Positions 1 through 12,800 of a stretch of DNA of 64,000 nucleotides are shown here, piece after piece (the first letter of the stretch is position 1; the number at the start of each line of letters is the position of its first letter). The translations under genes were made by a program, and so were the position numbers. Origin of the DNA: Chlorokybus atmophyticus (Eukaryota; Streptophyta; Chlorokybophyceae; Chlorokybales; Chlorokybaceae); assembly GCA_009103225.1 (NCBI GenBank), contig RHPI01002069.1:770802-834801 (forward strand), in the 5' to 3' direction. The notes under the pieces were generated by a model, which did not search any database, was not told the DNA's origin, and saw only the letters and a list, made by a program, of their open reading frames with translations.

Positions 1-439
1 CGCCCCCCGCTTTGTCACGCCGGGTCTCAGCTGGCGCTCCAGTAGCGCACGGCGTTCTGATATACATTCTCAGGGAGAGTGAGAGAGAGAGCCTCAGGAC
101 CATGTAGTCGTGCTGCCTCTGGTGGGGTCAGGTCAGAGTCAACTAAAGCACGACTGCGATGATGTTGACCTTCCAGCGCTGCCGTGCATGCATCCTCGTT
201 GTGCACCGTCACCACCAGGTCCACTGTCCCCAATCATGTGAGAAACAGCTTCGTGGCTCGCTGCTGTGCCAAAGCCAAGCAAGGCAAGCATTACATCAAC
301 TGCATGATGCATGCTGATGCTACAGTATGCGGCTATAACTCCTTGCATGCGTGCATGGTGCTTGTCATTGCTAGCTGCCAAAGTGCTGCGCAGGGGGGGT
401 TCGCTTGGTGCAATGCCGTCATACAACAGCAGATTAGTT

Positions 440-488
<49 letters not shown>
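440..488. repeat. (CA)n microsatellite
   Basis: Uninterrupted CA/TG dinucleotide tract of about 48 bp, seen directly. It creates spurious His-Thr or Cys-Val open frames on both strands. Confidence 0.97.
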
Positions 489-489
<1 letters not shown>

Positions 490-747
490 GTCACCGACGC
501 CAGAGCACACGTCTGCCACTGCATGACTGCCCGCACACGCTGACTCTTCGACGAACCTCTCCATTTGCTTTCCTTTTCTCCAAAGCATGTGTGTTAATTG
601 TTGCCTACATTCGCATGCGGTGGCGTTGTGTGTGGCATGGTAGGAGTGGGCTAGGTGGGAATAGGTACGTATAGTAGCATATTGTATGCGCCGTGCTTGT
701 ATAGCATGTTGTTGATGCATGTGTTCGCGTGTACTTATGCGTGTGAA

Positions 748-750
<3 letters not shown>

Positions 751-786
<36 letters not shown>
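751..786. repeat. (CT)n microsatellite
   Basis: Uninterrupted CT/AG dinucleotide tract of about 36 bp. It produces a spurious Arg-Glu repeat frame on the minus strand and Ser-Leu on the plus strand. Confidence 0.97.
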
Positions 787-788
<2 letters not shown>

Positions 789-1771
789 TGACACGTGTGT
801 CTCGCACTATCTTGCTCGACTATGGTCATTGCGTGCATGCGTGTGTGCCACGTGTGCTAGCACACGCATCGTGCATACCGGTGCAATCTCAACTACTCTG
901 CACGCGCGCACACACACACACGTAATCACAAAGTATGCTGCGTGTACTGGTGCTGGGCGTCATGCATCCACATGCATGCAACAACTGTTGCTGCTCATGA
1001 CCAGCACCTGAGCTTGAACGGCGTAGAGAAGCGCTTCCGCGCGCTTCAATTTGCGGCAGCGTCGCGAAGGCCATGCACGGCAACAGCTGAGGGGGAGGAG
1101 ACACAGATTGACAACGACAACAACAACAACAATACTAACAGCCACAAAGCCCCGCTGACCTCCATGACGCTCCCTCAACCTCAACACAGGTCCACACAAA
1201 AGTACACAGAGTTATATTCTCTCTGCAAGTGCCACACACAGGCCGCTTGCTTAACACACTCTCAATCGTTCTGGCTGGCTGTGCGACACACAACAAGTGA
1301 CGCACATCCGTTGACTGACTCAACGCACCATACATGCGCGCATGACTGTGATTGACTAAGTGTGCATTGTTCAGGCACGCTGAGCAGCGCAACGTATGAC
1401 AGGCCTTGCCTGTCTGCTGAACTCCTGCGTTGTTGTTGTTGCTGCAGCCCGGGCAGCTTGCACATAAGGCAGAAGCTAGAAGTGCCGCCTGCCGCCCAGG
1501 GCTGGCTGGCTCCGGCTCAACTTGACGTCCATGCCAATCAGGTGTGCAGCCCCGTAACTACACGGGTCGCAAGGGTGCCCTCAGGTGTCCTCAGGGGGCG
1601 GGAGAGAGGGGGAGGGGTTGGGCTGTGCAGCTGGTTGACATGCATGGAGGAGGAGGTCACCTTTGGCTAAGCGGGCTGGGCTCTTCTGTGGGGGTGGAGG
1701 CAGCTGTCATGTCATGACAGCAAGAAACGCGTCTGTGCAGCCTGTGCTGCGTCCCGAGCGAGGAGTGCCCT

Positions 1772-1911
1772 CTGGGCTTACGCATGCATGCATGTTGCAT
1801 CACCACTCACGGTGTGACTTTCATGTCACACCATGAGCTCACTGGGCTTACGTATGCATGTATGTTACGTCACCACTCACGGTGAGACTTTGGCGTCACA
1901 CCATGAGGTCC
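1772..1911. repeat. Two-copy 70-bp imperfect tandem duplication
   Basis: The block beginning CTGGGCTTACG at 1772 is repeated from 1842 with scattered substitutions. Each copy holds a CACCACTCACGGTG stretch and a GTCACACCATGAG stretch. In the first copy GGTGTGAC and GTCACACC can pair as a short hairpin; in the second copy one arm has diverged. No coding potential is seen. Confidence 0.85.
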
Positions 1912-2754
1912 CAAGGTGCAAAGCAAGCAAGTGATGATTACGGTGATGATGTTCAGATGATTGACATGACAGGAGCCAACCGAACTCCCTGTCAGGCGCC
2001 CTGTAGGCGTGCTGCACTACAATGATCCAACAAGCAGTGGCCTCTTTTTCCACCGAAAGAAAAAGTCAAACAACAGGAAAGACGCACAGTCTTGTCACGT
2101 TACATCAGTCTCAATCCGAAAGCTGTGTGCAGTGTTTGGCTGTCAGGGAAGAGAGAGGTACAACTGTTTGGATATAAGTCCTCATGGACGTCACAACTGT
2201 GTTGTTGCAAGCCGGTCTTGCTCAGAGGGCGATGGTGGGGGTGGAGGCAGCTGTCATTTAGAGTGAATAGAGTCGATATTGTTGCAAGCCAGGCCACGCA
2301 GTTCTCATAGGTGTAGCAAGCATGCATGTCTGCAAGCACGTCGTGCATCACATCACAAACCACGCATCAGCAACTGTTCTATATATGTACCATCACTCAC
2401 AGGTTGTTGAAGCAGCGTCTGGTGCTCCGGTAGGTATTGCTGCTGGTTGCCATTGGCCTGTGCATGCGGCGAGTGAGGGAGGTTTGAGACAGTTTCGGTG
2501 TTCGTCCTGCCGGTGCGCCCAGGTATGCCTTGCATGTGTGTTGAGTAAGTGTGTAGGTGCACTCTTAACGCGAGTGTGTCTGTGTATGTGCAAGTCTATA
2601 TGCATGAATTCGTGTTTAGGTGTAAGGGATATGCGCAATGCTGTATGTTCTGGTGTGTGGGTACGTCTGCATGTGACCCTCTTTGTTTGTATACAACCAA
2701 CAGTAAAGGCTGACAACCTTCTACATAGCCATTAATGTAGAACGATGCATGTGT

Positions 2755-4585
2755 ATGTTCATGTCGGAACTACTGGGCAGGCGCAACAAGAAGATGGCGC
2801 CGCACATCAAGATGCCGAGCATATACAAGAGCCCAATGTACGACACTCCTTCAGAATCCCTCCCAAGCGGTGAGTGTGTTTCACAAGTCATGCTCAATTC
2901 TCAGAAGAAGTATACGTCTATGTAGTCCTGCTGTTGCACTGTTCAGTGTTGTCCTTGGACAGACTTCCCTGCTCTAGCATGGAGTCATCCTTACACCGTG
3001 CACACTCAGACGCACTGCACAGACCTCACGTGCATGCTCAGTGCACGTTTGCTGCATTGAACGTGCCTGAAGTTTTTGGGCTGTGTGTGTCTGCTGCGCA
3101 GATGGTCTTGACACAGACCACAGCTCAAGTGATGGGGAGGCGTCCACATCGAACGGAGCATCACGGACTGGCTGTTGGAATGCCCGGCCTGGAAATGCCG
3201 TCCGCCTGCGCATAAATGACAGGGATGACAGCTACAGCGCTAAACCGTGGGGCAGAGAGAGGGTGAGAGTGGTGCCGGTGGCAGATGCGGGCCAGCCCAA
3301 CAGATTAACCAAAGGGTATAGCAAGGGAGGTTCAGTCACAGACAGACCTTATGCCAGCGACGTCAAGGTGCTACCCAACACTGTCTCCGACGGACGGGAG
3401 ACCAACAAGTCATCTGGCCTGACAACAGAGGAAGACCCGACAGATGCTACCATCAGACAGATGCAACTGTACGAGTATGACCATGCGGACCTGTACAGAG
3501 GCATGCATGATCTGTTTGACTTTGGCAAGAAGAAGCAGGCAACCTCGCCAACAAAGGACGGAGTAGAGGGTGATCCTGAAGTCGCAGAACCTGCCGAGTC
3601 AGAAGATGAGGTGAGCTGTACGAGTTCACGCTACCCCATTGGTTGGTGTGCAACAAAGCCTGGAACGTGCTGCTGAACATACCAGGGAGACGCTGTTAAG
3701 GGCAAAAGGAACAAGGAAGCAGCCAAGCAGGTTTGGACGCCCGACAGACCCTATACGAAATCACAACTGGCTCGTCTGCAGCTGCTCAGCACTTGTTGTG
3801 GTTGCTACCCTCGGCGCCTGGGGCTACAGGTACCCACATGCTCTGTTATGCCCATAGCGCTTGCACGCACGCTTCCAAGAGTAACACCTCTTTCTCATGT
3901 TTGCAGGTACATCAAGAACAGTCTGGACGACGGCCGCTGGTGGCGATGCGCCCACTTCGTTGCCATCCCATGGATTGCATTCTCCATGGGTTTTGGTGCA
4001 AATGTTTTCTTCCTATCCATCGTCAACAATTTTGGGCCCATTGCCCACGTAGCAACGAATAGCAAGTCCTACAGCGCCATTGCGCTCCCTCCGCATGAGC
4101 CGAAAGAAGGTGCTCCCCTGCCTATGGTCACAGTGCAGATGCCAGTCTACATACAAACTGTAGTAACACTATGTAGACTACAGGTAGTAACATACTACAC
4201 ATACTACACATACTACACGTAGTCTACATTAGCCTGCACCGGCTTGTCGCCATCGCAGCTCATCTGTTCCAGCTCAAGATGGAGTGGACGAACACCGTGA
4301 AGGAGGTGAAGCAGAGAAACTTCTTCCAAGAGACTAAAGGTCACCTTCGTGGGTTACAAGGGCATGTACATCTGCACTGTCCTCACCGCCTTTCTTAATG
4401 GACTCATGTACTACTCCCTCTCGGTGTCCCGTACCAGATTAGAAGTTATTAATTATTATGCGATAGTGCAGCTTGCGGTCATCACGGCAGAATACTTCCT
4501 CTTGCCCATTGTCCTCAACCCTGTGCTGATGAATGTCAAGTTTCAGACGCAGTCATGCTGGCCAGCCATAACATGCAACTGTTGA
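2755..4585 (+). pseudogene. Membrane glycosyltransferase family 2 remnant lacking its catalytic centre
   Basis: I read exons at 2755-2869, 3102-3610, 3690-3829 and 3907 to about 4143, then a C-terminal block at about 4258-4585. The N-terminal half has an acidic, low-complexity cytosolic region and two hydrophobic segments (around NWLVCSC and HFVAIPWIAF). It reaches the signature LPMVTVQMPVY, which in fungal and algal family 2 transferases opens the catalytic domain. Instead of that domain there is a short tract of CATACTACA-type repeats. The sequence then resumes with LKMEWTNTVKEV and a final pair of membrane helices (GYKGMYICTVLTAFLNGL, AEYFLLPIVLNPVL), as at the C-terminus of the same family. 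The nucleotide-sugar-binding aspartates and the QxxRW-type motif are absent. It is either a pseudogene made by internal deletion or an assembly collapse. The family call rests on the two flanking motifs and is inference from memory of the family. Confidence 0.6.
4150..4225. repeat. CATACTACA-type short tandem repeat inside the glycosyltransferase remnant
   Basis: Degenerate runs of ACATACTAC and GTAGTAACA-like units, seen directly. They lie exactly where the catalytic domain of the glycosyltransferase is missing, so they may mark a deletion or collapse junction. Confidence 0.8.
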
Positions 4586-4622
4586 GTTGAGTTGAGTAGA
4601 GTAGAGTAGAGTAGAGTAGAGT
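4583..4622. repeat. (GAGTA)n pentanucleotide repeat
   Basis: A run of GAGTT then GAGTA pentamers directly after the last open codons of the glycosyltransferase remnant. Confidence 0.9.
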
Positions 4623-7600
4623 AACAATGCATGGAATTTCAAGTTAAGTGTTGGCTTGTCTTGCTTCTCAAGCTGCATTTGCTACATGTGCATAACCTGC
4701 GACATAGCTGTCTATGTGAAGTGTTGCACCCAATGCGTTCTTGCTACTGACAGTTTGGCTGCAATATGCAACACCGGCAACTCTGTGATACGTAAGTGCA
4801 CACGCGCATTACCTGCTGTGCAAGCTGGGAACTTCAACCTTCTCCACACTACTTTGCGTGCGCGCACCTGTGTGTTTGTTGTTGAACAGTCGTTACTTTG
4901 TCTTCTCCACTTGACGTCCAATGTGTCAGAAAACCACTTGAGCACATAAACAGCTGTTGAAGCTGCGGAATTGAAAACTGCAGTGTCGAGCATACAAATT
5001 CTCGCCACATGTAGTGTCAAGCTGAGCATGGGCTGCCACCTCTTCCCGCCTCCACTCTTGTCAAGTATAAGCATTAAGAGGCTAGTCACGAATTGAAAAT
5101 GCTGAGCAGATCCTCTATCTTTTGCTGTGTGCCCAAGTCAGACGCCTGTCATGCACGCATGCACTGCTGTGCTATGCATTGGCAAAGAGTCAACTCATCT
5201 TCAACGCCCCAGCTGGTGTCTGGTGTCTACAGGATGGCCATTGCGTATTCGTTCAACAACATCTCCCCCGAACAACAAGCTTGGGACCGTGGACGCACGC
5301 AGGCATGCATGAATTGCTGAGCGACACACGATAATGCAAAGCCACCACAGGAACAACCACAACATTGACAAGCTGCCAAACAGGCTGCAATCCCTTGCTC
5401 AAACGTACGCCAAGCCAGCTCCCCTTCCCCTCTCGGGGCGGCTCAGCTAGCACACCCTGCCTGCTTGTGCCACACACGTAGCAGCGCAGATGGCTCTCCA
5501 GCTCCACCTGCAGCTCCAGCTCCAGCTCCAGGTTAACAAGTACTAGTAACCAACTCACTTGAAGTACATACGTCTGTGCTTTACATGTATACAACAAACA
5601 ACCCATACACGCATATACCCCGCCTGCATGACGACCGTCACCTTCGCCGCCGCCGCGGCCGCGACAGCGCCGTGTGCTTAGCTGTCCAGTCGGTTCGCGG
5701 GGGACTACTCGCTCTCTGGGTGGGTGACAAGCTTTGGTAGGCTCTCCAAGAAGCTGGAGAGCCTACCCAAATTTAGTACCAATCTTCTCACACCAACCAT
5801 CAACGCACACCATCTAAAAAGTTCATAACTGAGAGCTACCGTCGAACAACAAGTGCACAGACAGCAAGCAACACAGCACTACTCAGCGCCAACAACACTG
5901 CCTCCGCTTTCCAAAGTAAGCACTTGCGATGTGGCTTGCACTGTTTGTCTCTTCCTCACTCATGCAGGGTGACGCTGGCGCAATCGGGTGTTGGGCTCCT
6001 TCAACGTCCGCACCACACGAATCGTGTGACACGATGCAGTGATGTCATCGCGGTCATCATGCGTGAGGCTGCAAACGGATAGGCGAGAGCAGCTGCGTGC
6101 TTCTCACGACAGAGAGGGACACGGACAGTGCATGCATAGGGTATGAACCATGTTGCACACGAACGTCATGGGCTGCCTGTTATGCTTGTGGTGCTGGTCG
6201 ACCTGGTGCTGCTGGTGGTTCAAGTACTCAAGATGCTACTGTGCTACTACTGTCCCACAGTTCGTATGCTACTTGCTGCGATGTGACGGTTGGCTATGCG
6301 ACTAACAGAACGCCTGCAGGTGTTGTGACAGGGATACAGCCTTCGCGGCGGGGGGGTCCACTCGGTTGTCGTCGTCCAAGTCCTGCACGTCCTGCTGGTC
6401 GTCCCCCTCAACTAAGACTCACGCCAGCGCCTCTACTGCAGTGCAGGTGGTTAACCCTTCTCCTGCCCTTGCACTCTGCCTCCTCTGCCCGGTTCCCTTG
6501 TGGTTGCGTACTAGTTTGCCTTAGCCTATCAGTTGTGAAGAGAAGCTAAGCGCTGGTCTGGGCCCCCCCCTAAATTTGAAATGTCTTTGCGTGTGTGCTT
6601 GCTGTGACACTGCTTGCACCCTGTCCGTATCTCTATTGCTTTACACATGCAGTCCGTGCACACTCCTGTCATACGATAGCAGGTAGCAAGCACACGAGCA
6701 AATAGGTACATTTACATGACACCCGGGGCCATCACATTATGCTATGCTACGTAACCCTATGTGCAATGCCGTGGGTGTATGGACGAAGCAGGCAGCAGCA
6801 GCAAGCAGTCACCAACCTGAGTTGCACAGTGTGGCAACTATTAGAGCGGTAGGAGAGGGGACTCGAACAGCATGCAGGCGTGATGTGTGTGATGTTGTGC
6901 TATGCTTTAACACGCCCGCCCTTCCCCCGTCACTCTCTCGTATGCATATGTCAACTAATGGCCCGTTGGTATACCATATGCATGTGTTCCGCGCCGTAGC
7001 GCACATAGAAACCCACGAACCCAAACAGACGAATGGCAGGTAGCAATACATCAAGTCATACAACTATACAAATTGACTTATACCTTATACAACAATAGCA
7101 CGCTACGTGCAATGCAAGTGGTGGTGTGGTTTAAAGTGCGGAGGGTGCCCACCTGGTGTACAGTGTATAAACTAGGAGAGGACGTGAGAGGGCACGAGAA
7201 GTTGGCAATGATTGCTAGCAAGACCAATGCCTGCATTGCATGCAGGCATGCGTGCAGCCTAGCGGGCCTGCAACAACACAACCGCATGTGAATGTTGCGG
7301 CTTCTAAAGCCAGGATACTACGCCATACGGATGTTGTCGGATTGCGCGTTGCTTGGTGCACATGCCGGGTCCAACGCACAGTGCGATTTATCACTCAGTA
7401 TTGCTAGCGGGTGGCATTGACGCTTCAGCGAGTGCAGGCGACCTTTTAATCGGCTTTCACCGCTACAACCATTGTGTAACCATCTGCACCCTAGGGAGAC
7501 AGATGGCTAATGACACCCGCAACAGCCTAAGAAGATGTTGCTGCTCTAATGCATGACTACATTCTGTAGTAATGAGGTCTCTCAGGTAGTGTTTTCTGTT

Positions 7601-7649
7601 GCGGCCTGAAGGTTGCGGCCCGAAACTCTGCGCTTCCACGTGGTAAAAT
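4623..7649. other. Intergenic region with a hairpin and CTCCAG repeats, no supported gene
   Basis: About 3 kb in which I find no conserved protein or splice-consistent exon chain. It holds a short CTCCAG hexamer tract (about 5500-5532), a GC-rich CCGCCG stretch near 5645, a 13-bp-stem hairpin (5736-5767) and one copy of the dispersed GACTTATACCTTATAC motif (about 7074-7089). Open frames here (for example 6097-6549) show no family signature. Confidence 0.55.
5736..5767. repeat. Inverted repeat, 13-bp stem with 6-nt loop
   Basis: GGTAGGCTCTCCA is followed after AGAAGC by its exact reverse complement TGGAGAGCCTACC. Pairing continues three more bases past a one-base bulge. No U-run follows, and the site is not near a recognised gene end. 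Confidence 0.85.
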
Positions 7650-9170
7650 TTATTGGTGCTGTGTATGTGTGTGCTGGTCCAAATCTACAAGCGTAGTTGA
7701 GTGCAAATGTTTCTTTGATAACACTGCCTGTGCGTCTGCTAAGCTGGCTGCGTGCACAGAAAAGTGTTGGCGCAGCGCCTGTTCAATGGCGTCAAGAAAC
7801 ACTGGCCTTGATGGGAAGTAGTGCATGAGTTTACACAAAAACTCCTCGTGTCTTCTGCCCTGCAAGCGTGGAGGTGGGTCTCAAACAGCACTTCATGACA
7901 CACTTACAGCTACAATGCAAGCCTCTACACCACTGACGTTCACAGTAAGAAAGCAACGCGTTGTGTCTCAGCATTTGATGCAAAGCCAGGCCAATGTACA
8001 GGCACTTACTGCTCGATAGGCTGGTGCCCTGTTGGGCTGCTTCAGCAGCGCCATGCGGTCATCACGGTAATCCCAAAGCATGGACGTGTGATGCACCCAT
8101 CGCTGCTTTGCGATGCTCTGCGCATTGCCACCAAACTTGCGCTCGCCAATGGCATAATCTGCAACATGACGCACACTGTATCAACTCCAGCAAGACAATT
8201 GCCTGAGCATGTGCATACAACCAATGACTCAGTGCTTGTAACTCATCTCGCTTTCAACAAGTCGGCTCAGGGTCTGTTACAAACCACCATCAGGCAGCAA
8301 CACATGCGCACCATGTTCTTTGAGCAGGAAGCCAGGGCAGTTTGTGAACGCGGGTGCATAGACTGCTTCAGTCCATCTCATGAGCGGTCTTGGGAAGCAT
8401 TCAACTCCGCTTGGGAGAGCTGAGGCGGCGCCGATGAGGGAAACGAACACAGTGCCCTCATCAACGACAACTGTTCCGCCACCACTGAATCTCTTGATGA
8501 CTGGGATCCCCGCTGCCCTCACCTCCTCCACATGCAGCAACTCCTCAGGCTTCCTTGCGCAGAGCGTGTCAACAGTGTGGTGCGAAGACAATCAAGCGTG
8601 CACGTGCGTGAGTTGTGCACATGCGCTCAGTGCTGGACACAAAGCACTGAACTGTGACGCAGCTTGACTGCAATGTGTGCATGAATTTATCCTTGCTGCA
8701 GGCCAAAAAAAAAGGAGCAGCGACAACTGTGCTTGTGAACAGGCATACTGAGCCTACCTCAGCATGCTAAGGAAGGCTGTGCTTGTCAACGAGCGCGCTG
8801 AGCAAAGCTCAGCAAGCTTGTTGGCCAGCATTCAGTGTAGTATCAGAGTATTGCTTTCAAAATGCATGCTTGGTATCTGCTGATCTATACCATCATGATG
8901 ACAGTATACCCACCCTGAAATGCCCATGACGATGTCGACAGCGGCATTGCCGTCGTTGATGACGGCCCAGTTGCCGTCGTCAGCCCGCAGCAGCGCCTCC
9001 TCCAGACGCAATTGCCGCAGGATAGGCAGCCCCGCTGTCCTCACCAGCGCCAGCGCCGGCTTCTCCACCACCCCCGCTGCCGCCGCGGCCACCTTCCCAG
9101 CCATGCCCACACCCACAACAACGCCGGCCTCGAGTATGAGCGCACGTAGCTTGTAAGCGATGTCAGCCAT
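7650..9170 (-). CDS. Lipoate-protein ligase-like (BPL/LplA) protein
   Basis: Four exons (9170-8914, 8553-8312, 8158-8010, 7859-7650) join in frame to 285 residues, close to the size of plant lipoate-ligase-like proteins. Family members attach lipoate to the E2 or H subunits of 2-oxoacid dehydrogenases and the glycine cleavage system, or transfer octanoate. The conserved blocks run in order: LPILRQLRLEEALLRADDGN, the RFSGGGTVVVDEGTVFVSLI block (substrate binding), GERKFGGNAQS with the likely catalytic lysine region, then WVHHTSMLWDY. The second exon starts after a GCAAG acceptor. The start is uncertain: an in-frame ATG exists further up at 9536, but that extension encodes a poly-Pro tract from a GGA/GGAGGA repeat and looks non-conserved. 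The Ala-rich N-terminus after 9170 could be an organelle-targeting peptide. It is divergent from the radical SAM gene. Confidence 0.85.
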
Positions 9171-9345
9171 GGCGGCGGCAGTGGCGATGGAGCCGGCTAT
9201 GACGCTGCGGGCGAGCAGCTGTGGGGAGCTGTTGGGGCTGAGGAGGAGGCTGGCGGAGAGGTGTACGTCGTTGCCAGGAGTGAGGTCATGGCCGAGAGCT
9301 GTGGTAGCTATGGCTGCGAAGAGCGGCGGTAGTGGGAAGACGAGT

Positions 9346-9375
9346 AGAGGAGGAGGAGGAGGAGGAGGAGGAGGA
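9346..9375. repeat. (AGG)n trinucleotide repeat upstream of the ligase gene
   Basis: A run of GGA/AGG triplets. Read on the minus strand it would encode ten consecutive prolines if translation began at 9536. It probably lies in the 5' leader. Confidence 0.85.
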
Positions 9376-9850
9376 GGCGTCAAGGAGAAGAAGCGCAGCA
9401 GCAAGCAGGAGAGGACCGACCGTTCGTCTGAGAGGGTGCCGCACAGTCTGCATGTTTGAATAGCAAAGCAGCTTTGCGAAAATGGATGAGAGAGCGTGTT
9501 CACGCTCATGGATTTTCGCAAGGCTGCTTGTCTCATCTACATTAATAATGTCGGGTCTTTCTGTTGCATTGTGGCTACAGTGCTTTCGTCACCATCAGGT
9601 CACTATACACCAAGAGTAGATGGATGTGTCGTGACAATTGTTGCCTGCCCCTTGCGTATTGCATGCATATGTTAATGCTCACATGTTCAACTGTGAACCG
9701 AGTATTGTGACGCTGTTATTCGAATAGATGTGGACGTCGCGTCAGCTGCATGCAGCATCACAGGATTGTACAATTGTCACCTACCTCTTGCATCTCAAGA
9801 GTAAAGTTTTTGTTCAAATATTGATGGTGAGGACTGTTGCCAGGGTGCAG

Positions 9851-12800
9851 CTGTGGAGAAGAACCCCTTGCAAGCTATGCGGGAGTTCAGGCTGGATGAG
9901 AAGTTGCTTTTTGAGCCTGTGCCTGCGCAAAAGGGTTCTCTCAAATGCATCTACGCGTACCCAAACGAGTATACTGTGGGCATTTGCAGCCTTGGCTATC
10001 AGCTGGTCAGTCCTCATGTTTGCTTGTCGCCAGTAGGGCTTTCCAATAGTCCCCTCAACAAATCATGCCAGTTGCATGTTAAGCAATACATGGGAGCGTG
10101 GGCGTTCCATCATGCAGGCTTTTGACACGCATCGTCTTGCAGGTGTGGTCGCAGATGGCTGCGAGCCCAGACATACATGTTGCCAGGTTGTTCACCGACG
10201 CGCACGAAGACCTGCCGTCCTCTCCTGACCTGCTGGGTTTCTCACTTTCTTGGGAGCTCGATTACGCCAACGTGTTGAGCCTGCTTGAAAAGGTGAGTGC
10301 ATGGGATGTGTGCCTACACAAGCATGTGTTGACGATAACCATGCCTTGTATGCAGCTTGGAATCAGCATCTGGTCAAGAGACAGGCTTCTCAGCGACCCC
10401 ATCATCTTTGGCGGAGGTGCGGTACGCAATGATCCCCTATCAAGTTTGGTCGATCTCTGCCAAGAAGCTTCTGATGCTGGAGATGTACATGTGTCACTGG
10501 CTGCAGGTTTTCACAGCAAACCCTGAGCCTTATGCGGAGTTCTTTGATGTGATCTTGCTTGGGGATGGCGAGAACCTTTTGCGCGAGTTCCTACAGGTAA
10601 GGTTGACACTCAGCCAGGCGAACTGTCGGTCATATATCGATCACTGTTCTCCACAAATGTTGTCTGCCCTGCAACGTAGCTGCTGCACTCAACAGCCTGT
10701 GACTATGTCTGCAGGCTGTTGAGGCCACAAGGGGTGCCACAGACCGCTTGGAGAGGTTGCAAGCCCTGGCTCAGGTTTGACAGTATTGGCAGAAGGCTTC
10801 CTCTCCACAACAGCTGCCTTAGCTGTTACTTGACTGTTCTGATCTTGTTGGCTTGCAACATTTGCAATTGTCAAAACAATGACAGTAACTGAAGCAAGTG
10901 CGTGCAGGTGCCTGGTGTTTATGTCCCCATTCTCTATCAGCCTTGCTATGAGTCTGCAGATGGAGAGCTGCTTCGCGTAGATACTGTCTCTGGTGTGTAT
11001 GCACACACCCTTGCATGCTTGTTGCAGTTGTGACTACTGCACACTTGTTTGTGATACAGGAGGCTTTCAGACACATGTTGATTGTTTCTTGCAGACAATG
11101 TGCCTAGCAGAGTGGTCAAACAGACGTACAAAGGGAATGTGTTGGCATCGTCAACAGTGGTTTCTCCTAAGATGGCATGGGAGAACATCTACATGGTGGA
11201 GGTGAGCTGTTGGCTCGCTCAACAACTCCTTTTGAACGCATCTGCTGATCTTGTTACATGCAATGCTGTATGTTGACAGCGTTCAAGCCAAATATCAACG
11301 ATGGCCCCAATATCGTTGCAAATGCCAGCACTAACTGCCTTACAGGTCGTGCGCAGTTGTCCTGAGATGTGCCGCTTCTGCCTTGCCAGCTATGTAACTC
11401 TGCCTTTCCGTACAGCATCTCTGGAGGCCTCTCTATACCCGTCAATCCACCGAGGATTGGAGGTTGGTCAGTTGGATCACATCTTCACCACCGCAAGTAT
11501 GCTGTTGTTACAGCATGTGTAGGAGGCAAGGAAATAGTGTTGCGGGCTTGTGTTCCAAACAGGTGACAAGTCGCATTGGGCTGCTGGGTGCTTCAGTGAC
11601 GCAGCATCCGGAGTTTGAAAAGCTGCTGTTGTATCTCTGTCAACCACAGTTTGAAGACGTGAGACTAAGGTTAGCTTTATGTCATGTCTGCAGGATTTTT
11701 CCAGGATGAGTTGGAATGTGCTAATGTTGCTGATGTTGCTGCTCTGTGTGCAGCATAGCATCGGTGCGCACAAACACTGTGACACCACAGCTGGCGGAAG
11801 CCTTGGCGCAGAGGGGCACCAAGTCAATCACCGTTGCAGTAGAGAGCGGGTCAGAGCGAGTGCGAAGGATTGTGAACAAAAAGGTGCGCTGTTGTATCTG
11901 CTGCTGTCCTCCCTACCTGGAGTTGTCTCTAACATGGATGGCGTGCCAGCTCGCGCAGGATGAGATTATGACTGCGGCTATCAATGCAGAAGCAGGGGGC
12001 CTTGAGGCTCTCAAGTTGTACGGAATGGTTGGTGTTCCTGGCGAGGTAAGTTACAGTTGGTAGATAGTACTGAATGCCAAGACAGTTCCCAAAGGCTCAT
12101 CTGTGACTTCGTGTTTGATTTTGTCTACTTCATTCAGTTTTAACATGTACAGTGACTCAAGTTGTTACCCTTTTGTTGCACGTTGGTGCTTACTGCAAAC
12201 GAATGTATGTATTCACAAGAGGGTTTTGGATCAGGAAATGGAGGACGTTGAGCAGACTGTGGAGATGATGAAGGCAATAAAAGCAGCAGCACCCAAGCTG
12301 CGGCTCACGCTGGGCTGCAGCACTTTTGTGCCCAAGGCAAGGCATACACAAAGTTGCGAGTGACAACATATACGGGCACAGTTTTGCAACAGCAGCATGA
12401 TGTTTACTGCAGGCGCACACGCCTTTCCAGTGGTACGGCGTGTCCAAGGATGGCGAGAAGAGGCTGCAGTACCTCGAGAAGGAGATGCGGCGCATAGGCG
12501 TGTCATTCCGACCGGAGAGCTACAAATGGTCACTAATCCAGGCTCTGTTGTCGAGGGGAGACCGCAGGCTGTCAAAGGTGCTTCTTGCGGTGCGTGGGTT
12601 CGGCGACAGCTATGGCAGCTACCGCCGCGCCTTCAAGGAAATGAAAGGGCAGCTTCCGCCCATGGAGCATTACATCCATGACAATGTACGTGCTTGTGGT
12701 AGTCCATTGCGCTCAGTTTTGCCAAGTTATGCGCTTGCGTTTGTACTCAACCCGACACTGGCTTTGAACTTGCGCAGTGGAAGCCTGGAGCCACAATTTT

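Larger units (their letters stand above)
1..2754. other. Microsatellite-rich intergenic region, no supported gene
   Basis: No conserved protein is recognisable on either strand. The open frames here are low-complexity translations of simple repeats. The stretch holds a CA/TG dinucleotide run (about 440-488), a CT/AG run (about 751-786), many TGCATGCA-type palindromes and one imperfect 70-bp tandem duplication (1772-1911). It could carry unseen UTR or non-coding RNA of the gene starting at 2755, but nothing in the sequence shows that. Confidence 0.6.

Noticed and set aside
139-807. 222-codon minus-strand open frame with Arg-Glu and Cys-Val repeats
   Set aside because: It is a translation of the CT and CA microsatellites with no conserved segment and no splice partner.
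9171-9536. 122-residue N-terminal extension of the lipoate ligase
   Set aside because: Open and ATG-initiated, but it contains a GGA-repeat poly-Pro tract and nothing conserved; the shorter start gives the usual family length.
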